The notes below the pieces were generated by a model. That model ran no database searches. It was not told the origin of the DNA and was given only the letters and a program-made list of their open reading frames with translations. From the NCBI RefSeq assembly GCF_020150815.1, contig NZ_CP083723.1, forward strand, positions 2,294,001 through 2,358,000: a stretch of DNA of 64,000 nt. The letters are read 5' to 3'. Positions 44,482-53,561 of this stretch are shown piece by piece. This DNA is from Haloprofundus salilacus. GTDB taxonomy: Archaea; Halobacteriota; Halobacteria; Halobacteriales; Haloferacaceae. The first letter of the stretch is position 1, and the number at the start of each line of letters is the position of its first letter. Both the position numbers and the translations under genes were made by a program.

Positions 44482-45876
44482 TCAATGCTGGGCACGCGAA
44501 CTGTCGTGACCGTTTCGGCTCCCGCCGCCGGACTCCGCGACGGCGTCGACGAACCGGTCGAACGCCCCGCTCTCGGGGTGGACGTGCGCGTAGGTTCCGA
44601 GCGTCCGGTGCTCGGTCAGGCCGTCGTGCTCGCCGTCAATGCCCTTCCCGCGAATCACGTCGAACGCGAAGCGGGCGTCGATCGCGGGGTCGGCCTCCGA
44701 GTAGTGGAACTCGTGGCCGCGGAGCGTCCGTCCCTCGGGACAGATGAGCGCCTCCGTTCGCGCCCGGAGTTCGACGTGGTCGAGCGCCTGGTAGCGGTCG
44801 CGCATCGTCACGTCGGCGGGCAGAATGCCCGCCATCTCATGCGTCTCGCCGTCGACGGTGGTCAGCGATTCGGCCAGCGCCATCAGGCCGCCGCACTCGC
44901 CGAAAATCGGCAGACCGTCTGCGGCGCGGTCGGCGAGCGTCGACAGCGCCGGACTCGCCGAGAGTTCGGCGGCGTGCAGTTCGGGGTAGCCGCCGGGGAG
45001 GTAGACGCCGTCGCAGTCGGGGAGGTCGTCGCCCGCCGTCGGCGCGAACGTGACCACCTCGGCGCGCTTGCGGAGGAACTCGCGCGTCGCCGCGTAGACG
45101 AACCGGAACGCGTCGTCCGCGGCGACGGCGACGGTGGGACGGTCGTCGGCGTCGGCGGCGTCGGCGGCGTCGGTGGTGCGGGCGGAAGCGTCGTCCTCGT
45201 CTTCGACCGCTGCGAACCACTCCGGTTCTCGCGCCGCGTCGACTATCGCGTCCACGTCGATGCCGTCCGCCGCCGCGTCGAGCGTCTCGGTCGACAATGG
45301 CGATTCGTCGCCCATCTCCAGTCCGAGGTGCCGCTCGGGGATTTCGAGGTCCTCGCGCGGGGGAATCCGGCCGAAGTACGTCAGTTCGTCGGGGAGCGCC
45401 TCGCGGATGCCGTCCTCGTGTCGTCCTCCGTGCGCGCGTGAGGCGAGCACCCCCGCGACGTCGAGGTCCAGTCCCGAGCGAGCAGCGTACTCGCGGAAGC
45501 CGAGCGCCGTCGCGGCGACGCTCTCCATCCCGGCGCTGGCGTCGACGACGAGGACGACTGGGAGCGAGAGCGCCTCTGCCACGCGGGCGGTGCTCGTCTC
45601 GCCGTCGTACAGCCCCATCATCCCCTCGACGACGCAGACGTCGCCCGACCCGCGGGCGTAGTTGCGGCGCATCCCCGACTCACCTTCGAGCCACGGGTCG
45701 AGGGTTCTCGAGGCACGCCACGTCGCCGCCTCGTGGTGACTCGGGTCGATGAAATCCGGCCCGGCTTTCGCCGGTTGGACGACCCGTCCGGTCCGCTGGA
45801 GCGCCCGACAGACGGCGAGCGTCGCGACGGTCTTTCCGACGCCGGAGGCGACCCCGGCGATGACGACTCCGTTCAT
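44482..45876 (-). CDS. cbiA: Cobyrinic acid a,c-diamide synthase (CbiA)
   Basis: A 464-residue glutamine- and ATP-dependent enzyme amidating the a and c acetate side chains of the corrin ring. Visible are A-S-G-V-G-K-T-V-A-T near the N-terminus, K-A-G-P-D-F-I-D-P, and the amidotransferase part with G-G-Y-P-E-L-H, G-E-C-G-G-L-M-A-L (nucleophilic Cys) and H-E-F-H-Y-S plus a late H-V-H. An Asp/Ala-rich low-complexity insertion (D-A-A-D-A-A-D-A-D-D) separates the two domains. It is the first gene of a three-gene run with the glycosidase and cobO. Confidence 0.93.
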   Translation of the reverse strand: MNGVVIAGVASGVGKTVATLAVCRALQRTGRVVQPAKAGPDFIDPSHHEAATWRASRTLDPWLEGESGMRRNYARGSGDVCVVEGMMGLYDGETSTARVAEALSLPVVLVVDASAGMESVAATALGFREYAARSGLDLDVAGVLASRAHGGRHEDGIREALPDELTYFGRIPPREDLEIPERHLGLEMGDESPLSTETLDAAADGIDVDAIVDAAREPEWFAAVEDEDDASARTTDAADAADADDRPTVAVAADDAFRFVYAATREFLRKRAEVVTFAPTAGDDLPDCDGVYLPGGYPELHAAELSASPALSTLADRAADGLPIFGECGGLMALAESLTTVDGETHEMAGILPADVTMRDRYQALDHVELRARTEALICPEGRTLRGHEFHYSEADPAIDARFAFDVIRGKGIDGEHDGLTEHRTLGTYAHVHPESGAFDRFVDAVAESGGGSRNGHDSSRAQH

Positions 45877-45976
45877 AATCTACTATAGTGGTTTTACTGC
45901 AACTGTATTTGAGTTGTTCGGTGGGTGGCGAACGCGTCTCGATGCGGTTCACGACGAGGAGAGGAGCGGAGAGAGC

Positions 45977-46987
45977 CTACTCGGACGCTGAGTCGGGGTC
46001 GCCGACGTTCATCGCTCCCAGTTCCGGCGCGGAGTCGTCGTCGGTAGCGTTCCGAAGTTTCCCGACTCCGACGGCGACGGCGTAGATTGCGACCGCGACC
46101 AGCACAATGACGCCACCCGCGGTTGCCTCGCCGTAGTAGGAAACGCCGATACCCAAGATGACGGCGAGCTCGGCCAGAACGACCGAGACGAGCAGCGACT
46201 CAGTGAAACTTCGCGAGACCTGTGTCGCGCCCGCGACGGGAACGACAAGCATCGCCGCGACGAGGATGACGCCCATAATCTGCATCGCGCCGACGACGAC
46301 GAGCGCCGTCAGCATTACCATGATGCGGTTGTACCACGCGACGGGGATTCCCGACACCGCCGCGGCTGTCTCGTCGAACGTCACGTAGAGGAGCTGGTTC
46401 CGCGTGAGCGCCACCGTCGCGACGATGACGCCGAACAGCACGAGCAGTATCGCCGCGTTCTCCTTCGAGACGGTCGAGAGGTTGCCGAACAGAAACTGGT
46501 TGACTCCGACCGAGAGGCCGCCCGCGTTGACGCTGATGAGCGTCGACCCCAGCGCGAACCCCGTCGAGAGCACGATAGCCATCGACACGTCGTTGTAGGC
46601 GTCCGTCGCTTCGGAGATGAGTTCGATGAGCAGCGCAGCGAGCACTGCGACGACGACGGCCGTCAGATACGGCGACACGCTCAACTCGAAGACGGCGTTG
46701 GCGAACAGCCCGACCGCGACGCCGGCGAACGCGGTGTGAGCCAGCGCGTCGCCGATAAGCGCTAACTGACGGTGGACGAGGAACGTCCCGATGAGCGGAG
46801 CCATCACGCCGATACAGAGTCCGACCAGCACCGCCCGGTGCATGAACGGGTACTCCAGCAAACCGAGTCCGGTCAGGTCACCGACCCGGTACATGAGTCC
46901 GGACCACAGTTCGAGCAGGAAGTACAGCGGTGCGAGAATCGTCTCTCGCGCGGCCAGCTGGAGCGCTCCGGCCGCCGTCCCGGTCAT
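45977..46987 (-). CDS. znuB: Metal ABC transporter permease (ZnuB/MntB type)
   Basis: A 336-residue membrane protein with about eight helices of the ABC-3 family (F-L-V-H-R-Q-L-A-L-I-G-D-A-L-A-H-T-A-F, the ATPase-coupling region, and A-A-M-L-V-V-P-V-A-G-A). It moves Zn2+ or Mn2+ through the membrane. It overlaps the ATPase gene by 4 bp. The extra N-terminal helix and acidic tail are common in halophiles. The metal cannot be read from the permease. Confidence 0.92.
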   Translation of the reverse strand: MTGTAAGALQLAARETILAPLYFLLELWSGLMYRVGDLTGLGLLEYPFMHRAVLVGLCIGVMAPLIGTFLVHRQLALIGDALAHTAFAGVAVGLFANAVFELSVSPYLTAVVVAVLAALLIELISEATDAYNDVSMAIVLSTGFALGSTLISVNAGGLSVGVNQFLFGNLSTVSKENAAILLVLFGVIVATVALTRNQLLYVTFDETAAAVSGIPVAWYNRIMVMLTALVVVGAMQIMGVILVAAMLVVPVAGATQVSRSFTESLLVSVVLAELAVILGIGVSYYGEATAGGVIVLVAVAIYAVAVGVGKLRNATDDDSAPELGAMNVGDPDSASE

Positions 46988-47778
46988 TGGTCACCTCCGA
47001 CGAGTCTCGCCGTCGTCCCGAACGCGCGAGCGAGTGCGTCGCTCTCGACGAACTCCGCCGTCGGCCCGTCGAAGTATATCTCGCGGTTGAGACAGAGTAC
47101 CCGTTCGGCGTGTTCGGTGACCGCACCCAGGTCGTGTTCGATGAGCAGAATCGTGATGCCCCTCGCGTGCAGCGCGTCGAGTAGCTCGTAGAACGCCTCG
47201 ACCGAGTCGGCGTCGACGCCGACTGTCGGTTCGTCGAGGACTAGCAGCTCAGCTTCGCTCGCCAGCGCACGGGCGATGAACGCCCGTTGTCTCTGACCGC
47301 CGGACAACTGAGTCACTCGGCGGTCCGAGAACGCTTTCATACCGACCGTCTCGAGCGCACGGTCGACGATGCGCCAATCGTCCGCGGAGAGGCGGCCGAA
47401 CCCGACGTGGGGAAATCGTCCCATCTTCACGACTTCGCGGACCGTAATCGGCATCTCCTTTGCGGCACTGGCGTGCTGGGCCACGTAACCGATACGGTCT
47501 CCGCCGTCGAACCGGTGCGACGGCTCTCCGAACAACCGAACGAGACCTTCGTCCGGGCGGAGCAACCCCAGCACGAGTTTCATGAGCGTCGACTTCCCGG
47601 AGCCGTTGGGGCCGACGACGGCCACGTACTCTCCGGGGTCGATTCGGAGCGAGACGTCTTCGACGACGGGCGCGGTCGCGTAGCCGAACTCGACCCCAGA
47701 GAGTTCGACGACCGGACGCTCGGGTCGCTCCGACGCGACGCTCGTCTCGGGAGTACTGCTCACGCGAAGTTTCTCCAT
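46984..47778 (-). CDS. znuC: Metal ABC transporter ATP-binding protein (ZnuC/MntA type)
   Basis: A 264-residue ABC ATPase. It has Walker A G-P-N-G-S-G-K-S-T at about residue 56, the Q-loop in Y-V-A-Q-H-A, signature L-S-G-G-Q-R-Q-R-A-F, and Walker B L-L-V-L-D-E-P-T-V-G-V-D, then H-D-L for the switch histidine. It powers the ZnuB permease. It overlaps znuA by 19 bp and znuB by 4 bp, so the three are one operon. Confidence 0.94.
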   Translation of the reverse strand: MEKLRVSSTPETSVASERPERPVVELSGVEFGYATAPVVEDVSLRIDPGEYVAVVGPNGSGKSTLMKLVLGLLRPDEGLVRLFGEPSHRFDGGDRIGYVAQHASAAKEMPITVREVVKMGRFPHVGFGRLSADDWRIVDRALETVGMKAFSDRRVTQLSGGQRQRAFIARALASEAELLVLDEPTVGVDADSVEAFYELLDALHARGITILLIEHDLGAVTEHAERVLCLNREIYFDGPTAEFVESDALARAFGTTARLVGGDQ

Positions 47779-48839
47779 CGGTCACTCCACCCGTCGGGAC
47801 CTGCGTCTTCGGGCGCCTCGTTTCCGAGGACGATCTCGAAGGTGGGCATGTTCACGTTGTAGGCGATCTCCTCGTATCCCCACTCCTGTTTGACCCACTC
47901 TTCGCGGACGCCGGCGTACGGCGTGACGGGGAAGTACGCTTCGACCGCCGTCTCCGAGAGCAGTTGCTGGGCCGGTCGCCGCGTCTCGAAGACGGCCGCG
48001 CCGATGTACTCGATATCGTTCTCGTCGATGACCCGCTTCGCGTCGGTGATGTCAGAGGGCTTGACGTCGCCGCTGGCGGCGAGGTTCACGACTAGTGGCC
48101 GCATCTCGACGCCGTAGCGGACGCCGACGTACTGAAACGCGTTGTGGGCGGCAAGTTGGATCACGTCGCGGTCGGCCGCGTCGAAGATCGCCTGATACTC
48201 GCGGTCGATGCTGTCGAGAACGTCCGTCTTGTACGCCGACGCGTTCTCGCGGAGCGTCTCCTCGTGGGCGGGCGCGAGTTCGACCAGTCCCTCGGCGATG
48301 TTGTCGACCGACTGTTTAGCGCGCTGTGGGTCCAGCCAGAAGTGCGGGTCCTTGCCGCGGTCCTCACCGACACCCTCCTCTTCGGGGTCGAGACTCGCCG
48401 CGAGGTCGACCAGTTCGACGCCTTCGCGGGCGTTTACGAGCTGCGTGTCGGCACCGTCGTCTTCGACCGTTTGGATGGCCCTGTCGGCCCACGGCTGAAA
48501 GTTCTCGCCCACGTGGACGAACGCGTCCGCGTCGACGATGGCTCTCGTGATGCTGGCGTTCGGCTCCCACCCGTGGCCGTGAAGTCCGGTCGGTACGAGA
48601 TTGCGTACCCGAATCGGAGTTCCGTCGGCAATTTTCCGTGCGAAGTCGTAGAAGCTGAAGAAGGAAATGACGACGACGGGAGCCCCATCGGCTTCATCCT
48701 CTGCAGCGCCAGTAGTCGCTTCGCCGCGTCCGCTATCGATACAGCCCGCGAGACCGGCCGCGAGGAGACTCGACCCTCCGGCGAGGGCTCGTCTGCGGGT
48801 TATCTTCTGTCGCGCTGTCCGTGGTGTCTCGGTATCCAT
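47760..48839 (-). CDS. znuA: Metal-binding lipoprotein of Zn/Mn ABC transporter (ZnuA type)
   Basis: A 359-residue substrate-binding protein of cluster A-I. The N-terminus has twin arginines (T-R-R-R-A-L-A-G-G) and a lipobox L-A-G-C, so it is Tat-exported and lipid-anchored. Metal ligands are suggested by G-L-H-G-H-G-W-E-P, F-V-H-V-G-E-N, D-P-H-F-W-L-D-P and A-A-H-N-A-F. There is no long His-rich loop as in many Zn-specific ZnuA proteins, so Mn2+ is as likely as Zn2+. First gene of the operon; a palindromic operator overlaps its promoter. Confidence 0.92.
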   Translation of the reverse strand: MDTETPRTARQKITRRRALAGGSSLLAAGLAGCIDSGRGEATTGAAEDEADGAPVVVISFFSFYDFARKIADGTPIRVRNLVPTGLHGHGWEPNASITRAIVDADAFVHVGENFQPWADRAIQTVEDDGADTQLVNAREGVELVDLAASLDPEEEGVGEDRGKDPHFWLDPQRAKQSVDNIAEGLVELAPAHEETLRENASAYKTDVLDSIDREYQAIFDAADRDVIQLAAHNAFQYVGVRYGVEMRPLVVNLAASGDVKPSDITDAKRVIDENDIEYIGAAVFETRRPAQQLLSETAVEAYFPVTPYAGVREEWVKQEWGYEEIAYNVNMPTFEIVLGNEAPEDAGPDGWSDRWRNFA

Positions 48840-48876
48840 AGTAGGAATAGACAGCCAAAAGAAGATAATAGTACTG

Positions 48877-48905
48877 GTCTAATATAATAATTAGACAAGT
48901 CTAAT
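48877..48905. promoter_or_regulatory. Triple GTCTAAT operator upstream of znuA
   Basis: Three half-sites alternate in orientation: GTCTAAT (48877-48883), ATTAGAC (48890-48896) and GTCTAAT (48899-48905). The left two form an inverted repeat with a 6-bp spacer; the right two form one with a 2-bp spacer. The left palindrome contains the AT-rich TATA region of znuA. The sequence resembles binding sites of DtxR/SirR-type metal repressors. No repressor gene is in this window. Confidence 0.7.
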
Positions 48906-49073
48906 ACTCCGCAAATTCGCCCGGTAGACATCTACAACGGCAAGATTCGCGGTGGGGAAAAGCCGTACACCGGAGAGCGACTGGTCACCGAGTCGGCAGC
49001 GGCGGCCCGCCGTATTCCGGTTCGGCCGACGTCGGCCCGGAAGATTATGTCGCTTCGTCGCGATTTGGGGGAC

Positions 49074-49835
49074 ATGCAACTCGACGGACGGACCGTCCTC
49101 GTCACCGGCGCGGCATCGGGAATCGGCAGAGCCACCGCCTCGCGACTCGCGGAGGCGGGCGCGCGCGTCGTCGTCACCGACGTCGACACCGGCGGCGGCG
49201 AGGAGACGGTCGACCGAATCGAGAGCGAGGGCGGGAACGCGACCTTCTCGGAACTCGACGTGCGAGACCGCGAGGCGTTCAACTCGGTCGTCGAAGCCGT
49301 CGACGAGGAGTCGGGACTCGACGTGCTCGTCAACAACGCGGGCGTCGGCCACGCGCCGAAACCTGTCGAGGACCTCCCGGAGGCCGAGCGCAATTTCGTC
49401 TTCGACGTGAATATCTCGGGCGTGTGGAACGGCTGCGCCGCGGCCCTGCCGGTGATGAAAGCCCGGGAGTCGGGCGCTATCGTCAACGTCGCCTCGCTCG
49501 CGGGCGTCATCGGGTCGCCGAACCTCGGCGCGTACTCGCTGTCGAAGGGGGCGGTCGTCAACTTCACTCGCACCGTGGCCGTCGAGGCGGGTCGCTACGG
49601 CGTCCGCGCGAACGCGGTCTGCCCCGGATTCGTGGAGGGCGGCCTCGGAACGCAGTATTTCGACTCCTTCGACGACCCCGAAGCGGCGCGCGAGCGGGCG
49701 CGGCAGGGGTACGCGCTCGGTCGCCTCGGCGAACTCGACGAAGTCGCCGACGCCATCGCCTTCCTCGCCAGCGACGAGGCGTCGTTTATCACCGGCGAGT
49801 CGCTGATGGTCGACGGCGGCTTCTCGGTCACGTGA
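49074..49835 (+). CDS. SDR family oxidoreductase (3-oxoacyl-reductase/glucose-dehydrogenase-like)
   Basis: A 253-residue classical short-chain dehydrogenase with cofactor motif T-G-A-A-S-G-I-G, N-N-A-G, catalytic Ser in N-V-A-S-L-A-G, and Y-S-L-S-K. An Asp at the end of the second strand (V-V-T-D-V-D) suggests NAD(H) preference. The C-terminal region D-G-G-F-S-V is typical. Substrate unknown. M-Q-L-D-G at 49074 is chosen, with a GGGGGAC ribosome-binding-like run just before it; an upstream in-frame start (49047) would add nine unlikely residues. Confidence 0.9.
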   Translation: MQLDGRTVLVTGAASGIGRATASRLAEAGARVVVTDVDTGGGEETVDRIESEGGNATFSELDVRDREAFNSVVEAVDEESGLDVLVNNAGVGHAPKPVEDLPEAERNFVFDVNISGVWNGCAAALPVMKARESGAIVNVASLAGVIGSPNLGAYSLSKGAVVNFTRTVAVEAGRYGVRANAVCPGFVEGGLGTQYFDSFDDPEAARERARQGYALGRLGELDEVADAIAFLASDEASFITGESLMVDGGFSVT

Positions 49836-49939
49836 GGCGCCGCCGCGACCTCTCGGTCGCGTAGGGTACACCCGCGGGTGGTCGAAGGAACGAGCGACCG
49901 ATTCGATTAATATCGCTTCGGCCCGTGCGAGCGCCTGGT

Positions 49940-50753
49940 ATGGGGGGACAACGGGAACGGTACGACGGTGACGCGGAGGTCATCCGCGGTCTGGCGGTCA
50001 GAACTCCGCTCCCGGACGAGGACGCGGAGCGTGTGTTCCACGAGAACATGATGAACGTGTCGAGAGCACGGGAACAGAGGGCGGAGCTGCTCGAAGACCC
50101 TGACGTGCCGCTTCTTGCGGCCTACGAGGCGGAGTTCGACCGCGTCGCCAAGAGCTTCGAGCGGCGGCTCCGACGCGTCGCCGGCGACGACTACAGGGAG
50201 GTCGCGCTCGCGTTCAGCCGCGGCGAGCGAGACGACCGGGTCGGCGCGCTCGCGGCGTACTACTTCGAGGGCCTCTGGCGGATACAGCAGCGCACCACCG
50301 TGGTAGACTCGCTCTTCTTCCCGCACATCCTGCGGTATCCCGACAGCTTCACGGTGAACATCAGGTTCGCCAGCGGCTACCGGGCGAGGGAGTCCGTCCT
50401 CTACGAGTCCCCGGAGCATCGACGGAGCAACTGGACGACGAACACCCCGAGACGTATTACGAGGAGAGCAACTACTCACAGCGGCGGACGGCGGCGTACA
50501 TCAGGGAAACGGCGCAGATTATCCGCGAGGAGTTCCCTACCCCGCCGACGCCCCGTTCGAGGAGCGTGCGTACGGGGGCATCGTCTCCGCGGGCGGGCGG
50601 CGCGGTTCGACTTTCTCGTTGATGCTGAAACGCGTCGAACCCGATCCCAACCGGTTCTCGGAGCCGGCGGACGAGCCGATTCTCGTCGAGGCGAGCGAGG
50701 AGGCGCGGCGGACGGAGTAGGAACTGCTGCTCGACAGCGAAGTCGTGCTCTGA
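49940..50753 (+). pseudogene. Frameshifted hypothetical protein gene
   Basis: The first 155-160 residues from the ATG at 49940 read well (L-P-D-E-D-A-E-R-V-F-H-E-N-M-M-N-V and H-I-L-R-Y-P-D-S-F-T-V-N). After about 50415 the sensible reading moves to a second frame (E-Q-L-D-D-E-H-P-E-T-Y-Y-E-E-S-N-Y). Near 50540-50550 it moves to a third (P-F-E-E-R-A-Y-G-G-I-V-S-A-G-G). That frame hits an in-frame TAG at 50718 and ends at TGA 50753. Two frameshifts plus a nonsense codon point to a pseudogene. Corrected, it would be about 270 residues, soluble and acidic. No family is recognised. Confidence 0.75.
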
Positions 50754-50826
50754 GGTGGTATCGAAGAGGTGGCGACGGAGGTGACGGCACGGTGGCAGCC
50801 GACCGCGGGCGCGAGGGGCCGGCCGG

Positions 50827-51582
50827 TCAGAGCCGCGAAACCCTCGCCCGCTCGTCGGTCACGACGCCGTACTTCGCGTCGCCGACGGAGTCCGGCATCG
50901 GGCGTCCGTCGGGATCCGCGTAGCGCGACGCCAGCGACGCACAGACGGCGTCTCGGACGCACGCGCGAGCCGCAGCGCCGACGGTGGTCGCGCTCCCTGA
51001 GAACCGTTCCACCTCCCCGTTCGGGTCGCAGCTGACGACGACGGCGTCAGTCGTCGTCCCGGGGAATCCCGTCCGTGCGAGCAGGGTTGCCGCCTTCGCC
51101 TCGGCGGCGACCGCGAGCAGGTTGGGGAGCGCCCCCGCCGCGAGCGCGCGCGTGGTGCCGACGAAGACGTTGATCGTGCCGGGGTGCGGCGGCGCGTCAC
51201 GGTCGTGTCGTTCGTCAGCCGTCCGTCCGCTCTCCGAGAGCGCGTCCGTCGGGAGCGCCGCCGGGTTCGAGACGCCGGCGGTGACGACCGCCTCGACGGG
51301 ACCGAGCCGCGCCCGCCGGGCGTGCCCCTGCTCGACGCCGGTCAACAGCGTCGGTCCGGGTTCGTCGAAGCCCGCGCGTTCGCGCCGCTCGCGGACGTAG
51401 ACGTCGAGGTCGGTCTCGGACCAGCCATCGGGAACGGTGACGTTGTACGCGACCGGCCCGACGGAGGTCCCGCCGGCGTAGCCCGTCGAGAGCCAGCGCG
51501 TGCCGGGCCGTCGAAGCCGGCAGACGCCGTCGCGAACCGTCGCCTCGAAGACCGCCGCCGCCTCCGCGGCCTCCTCAGACAT
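50827..51582 (-). CDS. cbiZ: Adenosylcobinamide amidohydrolase (CbiZ)
   Basis: A 251-residue enzyme that removes the aminopropanol arm from cobinamide, giving adenosylcobyric acid that can re-enter the archaeal pathway. Conserved stretches are R-W-L-S-T-G-Y-A-G-G, A-Y-N-V-T-V-P, V-T-A-G-V-S-N-P-A-A, then P-G-T-I-N-V-F-V and C-D-P-N-G near the C-terminus. M-S-E-E-A at 51582 is the start; the longer frame to 51738 lies inside cobD. It overlaps cobD by 8 bp, the last gene of the run from the HAD gene. Confidence 0.9.
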   Translation of the reverse strand: MSEEAAEAAAVFEATVRDGVCRLRRPGTRWLSTGYAGGTSVGPVAYNVTVPDGWSETDLDVYVRERRERAGFDEPGPTLLTGVEQGHARRARLGPVEAVVTAGVSNPAALPTDALSESGRTADERHDRDAPPHPGTINVFVGTTRALAAGALPNLLAVAAEAKAATLLARTGFPGTTTDAVVVSCDPNGEVERFSGSATTVGAAARACVRDAVCASLASRYADPDGRPMPDSVGDAKYGVVTDERARVSRL

Positions 51583-52582
51583 CCGCCAGCGCGTCGAGCA
51601 GGCGGTCGTTCTCGTGCTCGCGTTTGACTGCGACGCGGACGTGCGAGTCGAGACCGCGGAACGTCGTGGCGTCGCGGATGGCGATACCCTCAGCGCGCGC
51701 GGCGTCGACGACGTCCGACACCTCGCGTCTACCGACATCGAGCAGGAGATACGGCGCGTCCGAGGGGTACACGTCGAACTGCTCGGAGAGCGACGCGCGC
51801 ATCCGATCGCGCTCGCGGGCGACCCGTCGTCTGGTCTCCTCGACGAACTCGGTCTGTTTCAGACAGTACGTCCCGACCTCCGCGGCGGGCGTCCCGAGCG
51901 ACCACGCCATCCGCGCGGTGTCGAGTCGGTCTCTGAGGTCGCCGGTCGCGGCGGCGAACCCGACGCGGAGGCCCGGCAACCCGTACATCTTCGTCAACGA
52001 GCGGGCGACGACGATGCCGGATTCGCCGGCCATGCTCGGCAACGAGGTGAAGTCGAGAAACGCCTCGTCGATCAGCAGCGTCGTGTCGGTATCCCGGCAG
52101 CGGGCGGCGAACTCGCGGAGTCGGTCGGGGTCGGCCGCCTCGCCGGTCGGGTTGTTCGGCGTACAGACGACGGCGACGGCGTAGTCGACGGGGTCGGCGT
52201 CGAGCAGTTCGTCGTGGTGCAGAAAGCACGGGTCGCCGCCCTGCAGTCGCACCTCGCGGGCGTACTCGCCGAAGCTCGGCGCGGGAACCAGCACCCGGTC
52301 GTTCGGGTGGACGGTCACCGAGAGCGCGAGACGGATCGCGGCGAGACCGCCGGGCGTCGGAATTACCGACCGCGGTTCGCAGTCGACCGTCTCGGCGGCG
52401 GCCGTGCGGAACTCGCAGTAGTCGGAAGGGTAGCGGCGGGCGACCGAGAGCGCGGCGTCGTACACGCCGACGATACCCGACGGCCGCTCCGGGTTCGTGT
52501 TGGCGCTGAAATCCAGCACTGTCGGGTCGTCGACGCCGCCGTGGGGCACCCGTTCGACGGATTCGACGGCCTCAGGGTCCAT
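51575..52582 (-). CDS. cobD: Threonine-phosphate decarboxylase (CobD), class II aminotransferase fold
   Basis: A 335-residue PLP enzyme. In this context it decarboxylates L-threonine-O-3-phosphate to (R)-1-aminopropan-2-ol phosphate, the linker joined by CbiB. The N-terminal D-F-S-A-N-T-N-P, the C-T-P-N-N-P-T-G motif, L-I-D-E-A-F-L-D and the PLP-binding lysine in S-L-T-K-M-Y-G-L-P-G-L-R are visible. Histidinol-phosphate aminotransferase is the related alternative, but the cobalamin context decides. The ATG at 52582 is used; a GTG at 52591 is possible. Confidence 0.88.
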   Translation of the reverse strand: MDPEAVESVERVPHGGVDDPTVLDFSANTNPERPSGIVGVYDAALSVARRYPSDYCEFRTAAAETVDCEPRSVIPTPGGLAAIRLALSVTVHPNDRVLVPAPSFGEYAREVRLQGGDPCFLHHDELLDADPVDYAVAVVCTPNNPTGEAADPDRLREFAARCRDTDTTLLIDEAFLDFTSLPSMAGESGIVVARSLTKMYGLPGLRVGFAAATGDLRDRLDTARMAWSLGTPAAEVGTYCLKQTEFVEETRRRVARERDRMRASLSEQFDVYPSDAPYLLLDVGRREVSDVVDAARAEGIAIRDATTFRGLDSHVRVAVKREHENDRLLDALADV

Positions 52583-53561
52583 GTTCGACACCAGCAGTTT
52601 CGACTACCTTAACGGTTTGTGCGGCGACGTCGTCGAGGACGCCCGCGCGCTCGGCGAGCAACAGCGCGCCGCCCATCCCCGCACCCTCCTTGGCCTCGCC
52701 CGCCGCGTAGCGGGCGAGCGCGTCATCGCGCTCACCGAATCCGGGGTCGGTGACGACGAGGTCGACGTCGAGCGACCGCGCCGCCTCGTCCAGCGCGGGC
52801 ACGTCGGCGGCGAGATAGCTCGTCGTCGCCAGCGTCAGCGGGTCGGCGATACCCTCGTGGCGGACGAGCGCGGCGGCAGTGAGCAGTTGCGTTCCGCCGC
52901 CGAGAATCACCGATTTGTCGGCGCTGAGCGCGCCCGCCGTCAGCCCGGCGACGACGGCTAACACGGGGTCGCCCATCGCCCGCACCGCCAGCAGCGGTTC
53001 GTGGGCGAACTCCCCGGCGTCGATGCCGCTGGCGTCGAGTCCCTCGGCGACGACCGACTCCTTGAGTTCCGTCGGGTTCTCGGGAAACGACGAGGAGACG
53101 GGCCACCCCTCGCCGAGGGCGCGGAGCGTCCCCAGTGCCGTCGTCGTTCCGCCGGGAATCGTCTCGCCGACGACGAGTTCGTCGTCCGGTAGGCTGCGAC
53201 CCAGCTGTCGGGCGGCGAGGAACGCCCCCGGCGCGGTCGGCACAGGGTCAACCTCGCGAATGTCGCGGCCGCGTTTCGCGCCGACGTTCACCGTCGGCGC
53301 GCCCGTCGGCACTGAGAGTCCGGCATCGACGGCGAGGAAGTCGAGCCCCAGCGACTCCCGGACCGCCCGCGTCACCGCCGCGGGCGTCGGGCACCCGGTC
53401 GGACTCACGGGGAGTTCGGGCGCGCGGACGAGCGAGCCGTACTCGACGAGTTCGAGGTCGGCACTCGGCGTGTGTGCCAGGAGGTCCGAATTCGCTCCGG
53501 CGGCGCTGATACCGTCTATCTTCGCGGTGTCGGTCGCGCCGGCGACGAGTATCAGTCGCAC
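52572..53561 (-). CDS. cobT: Archaeal nicotinate-nucleotide:DMB phosphoribosyltransferase-like protein (CobT)
   Basis: A 329-residue protein of the archaeal CobT branch, which makes the alpha-riboside phosphate of the lower ligand base. Visible are N-V-G-A-K-R-G-R-D, E-T-I-P-G-G-T-T-T-A-L-G, M-G-D-P-V-L-A and G-G-G-T-Q-L-L-T-A-A, typical of the family. It overlaps cobD by about 11 bp and cobY by 10 bp. The lower-ligand base itself is not made by any gene seen here. Confidence 0.9.
   Translation of the reverse strand: MRLILVAGATDTAKIDGISAAGANSDLLAHTPSADLELVEYGSLVRAPELPVSPTGCPTPAAVTRAVRESLGLDFLAVDAGLSVPTGAPTVNVGAKRGRDIREVDPVPTAPGAFLAARQLGRSLPDDELVVGETIPGGTTTALGTLRALGEGWPVSSSFPENPTELKESVVAEGLDASGIDAGEFAHEPLLAVRAMGDPVLAVVAGLTAGALSADKSVILGGGTQLLTAAALVRHEGIADPLTLATTSYLAADVPALDEAARSLDVDLVVTDPGFGERDDALARYAAGEAKEGAGMGGALLLAERAGVLDDVAAQTVKVVETAGVEHGP

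Noticed and set aside
50400-50923. Continuation of the plus-strand frame beyond the decayed gene into the cbiZ region
   Set aside because: After about 50415 the frame is Arg-rich and antisense to cbiZ. The protein-like sequence continues in the other two frames, so this frame is an artefact of frameshifts.
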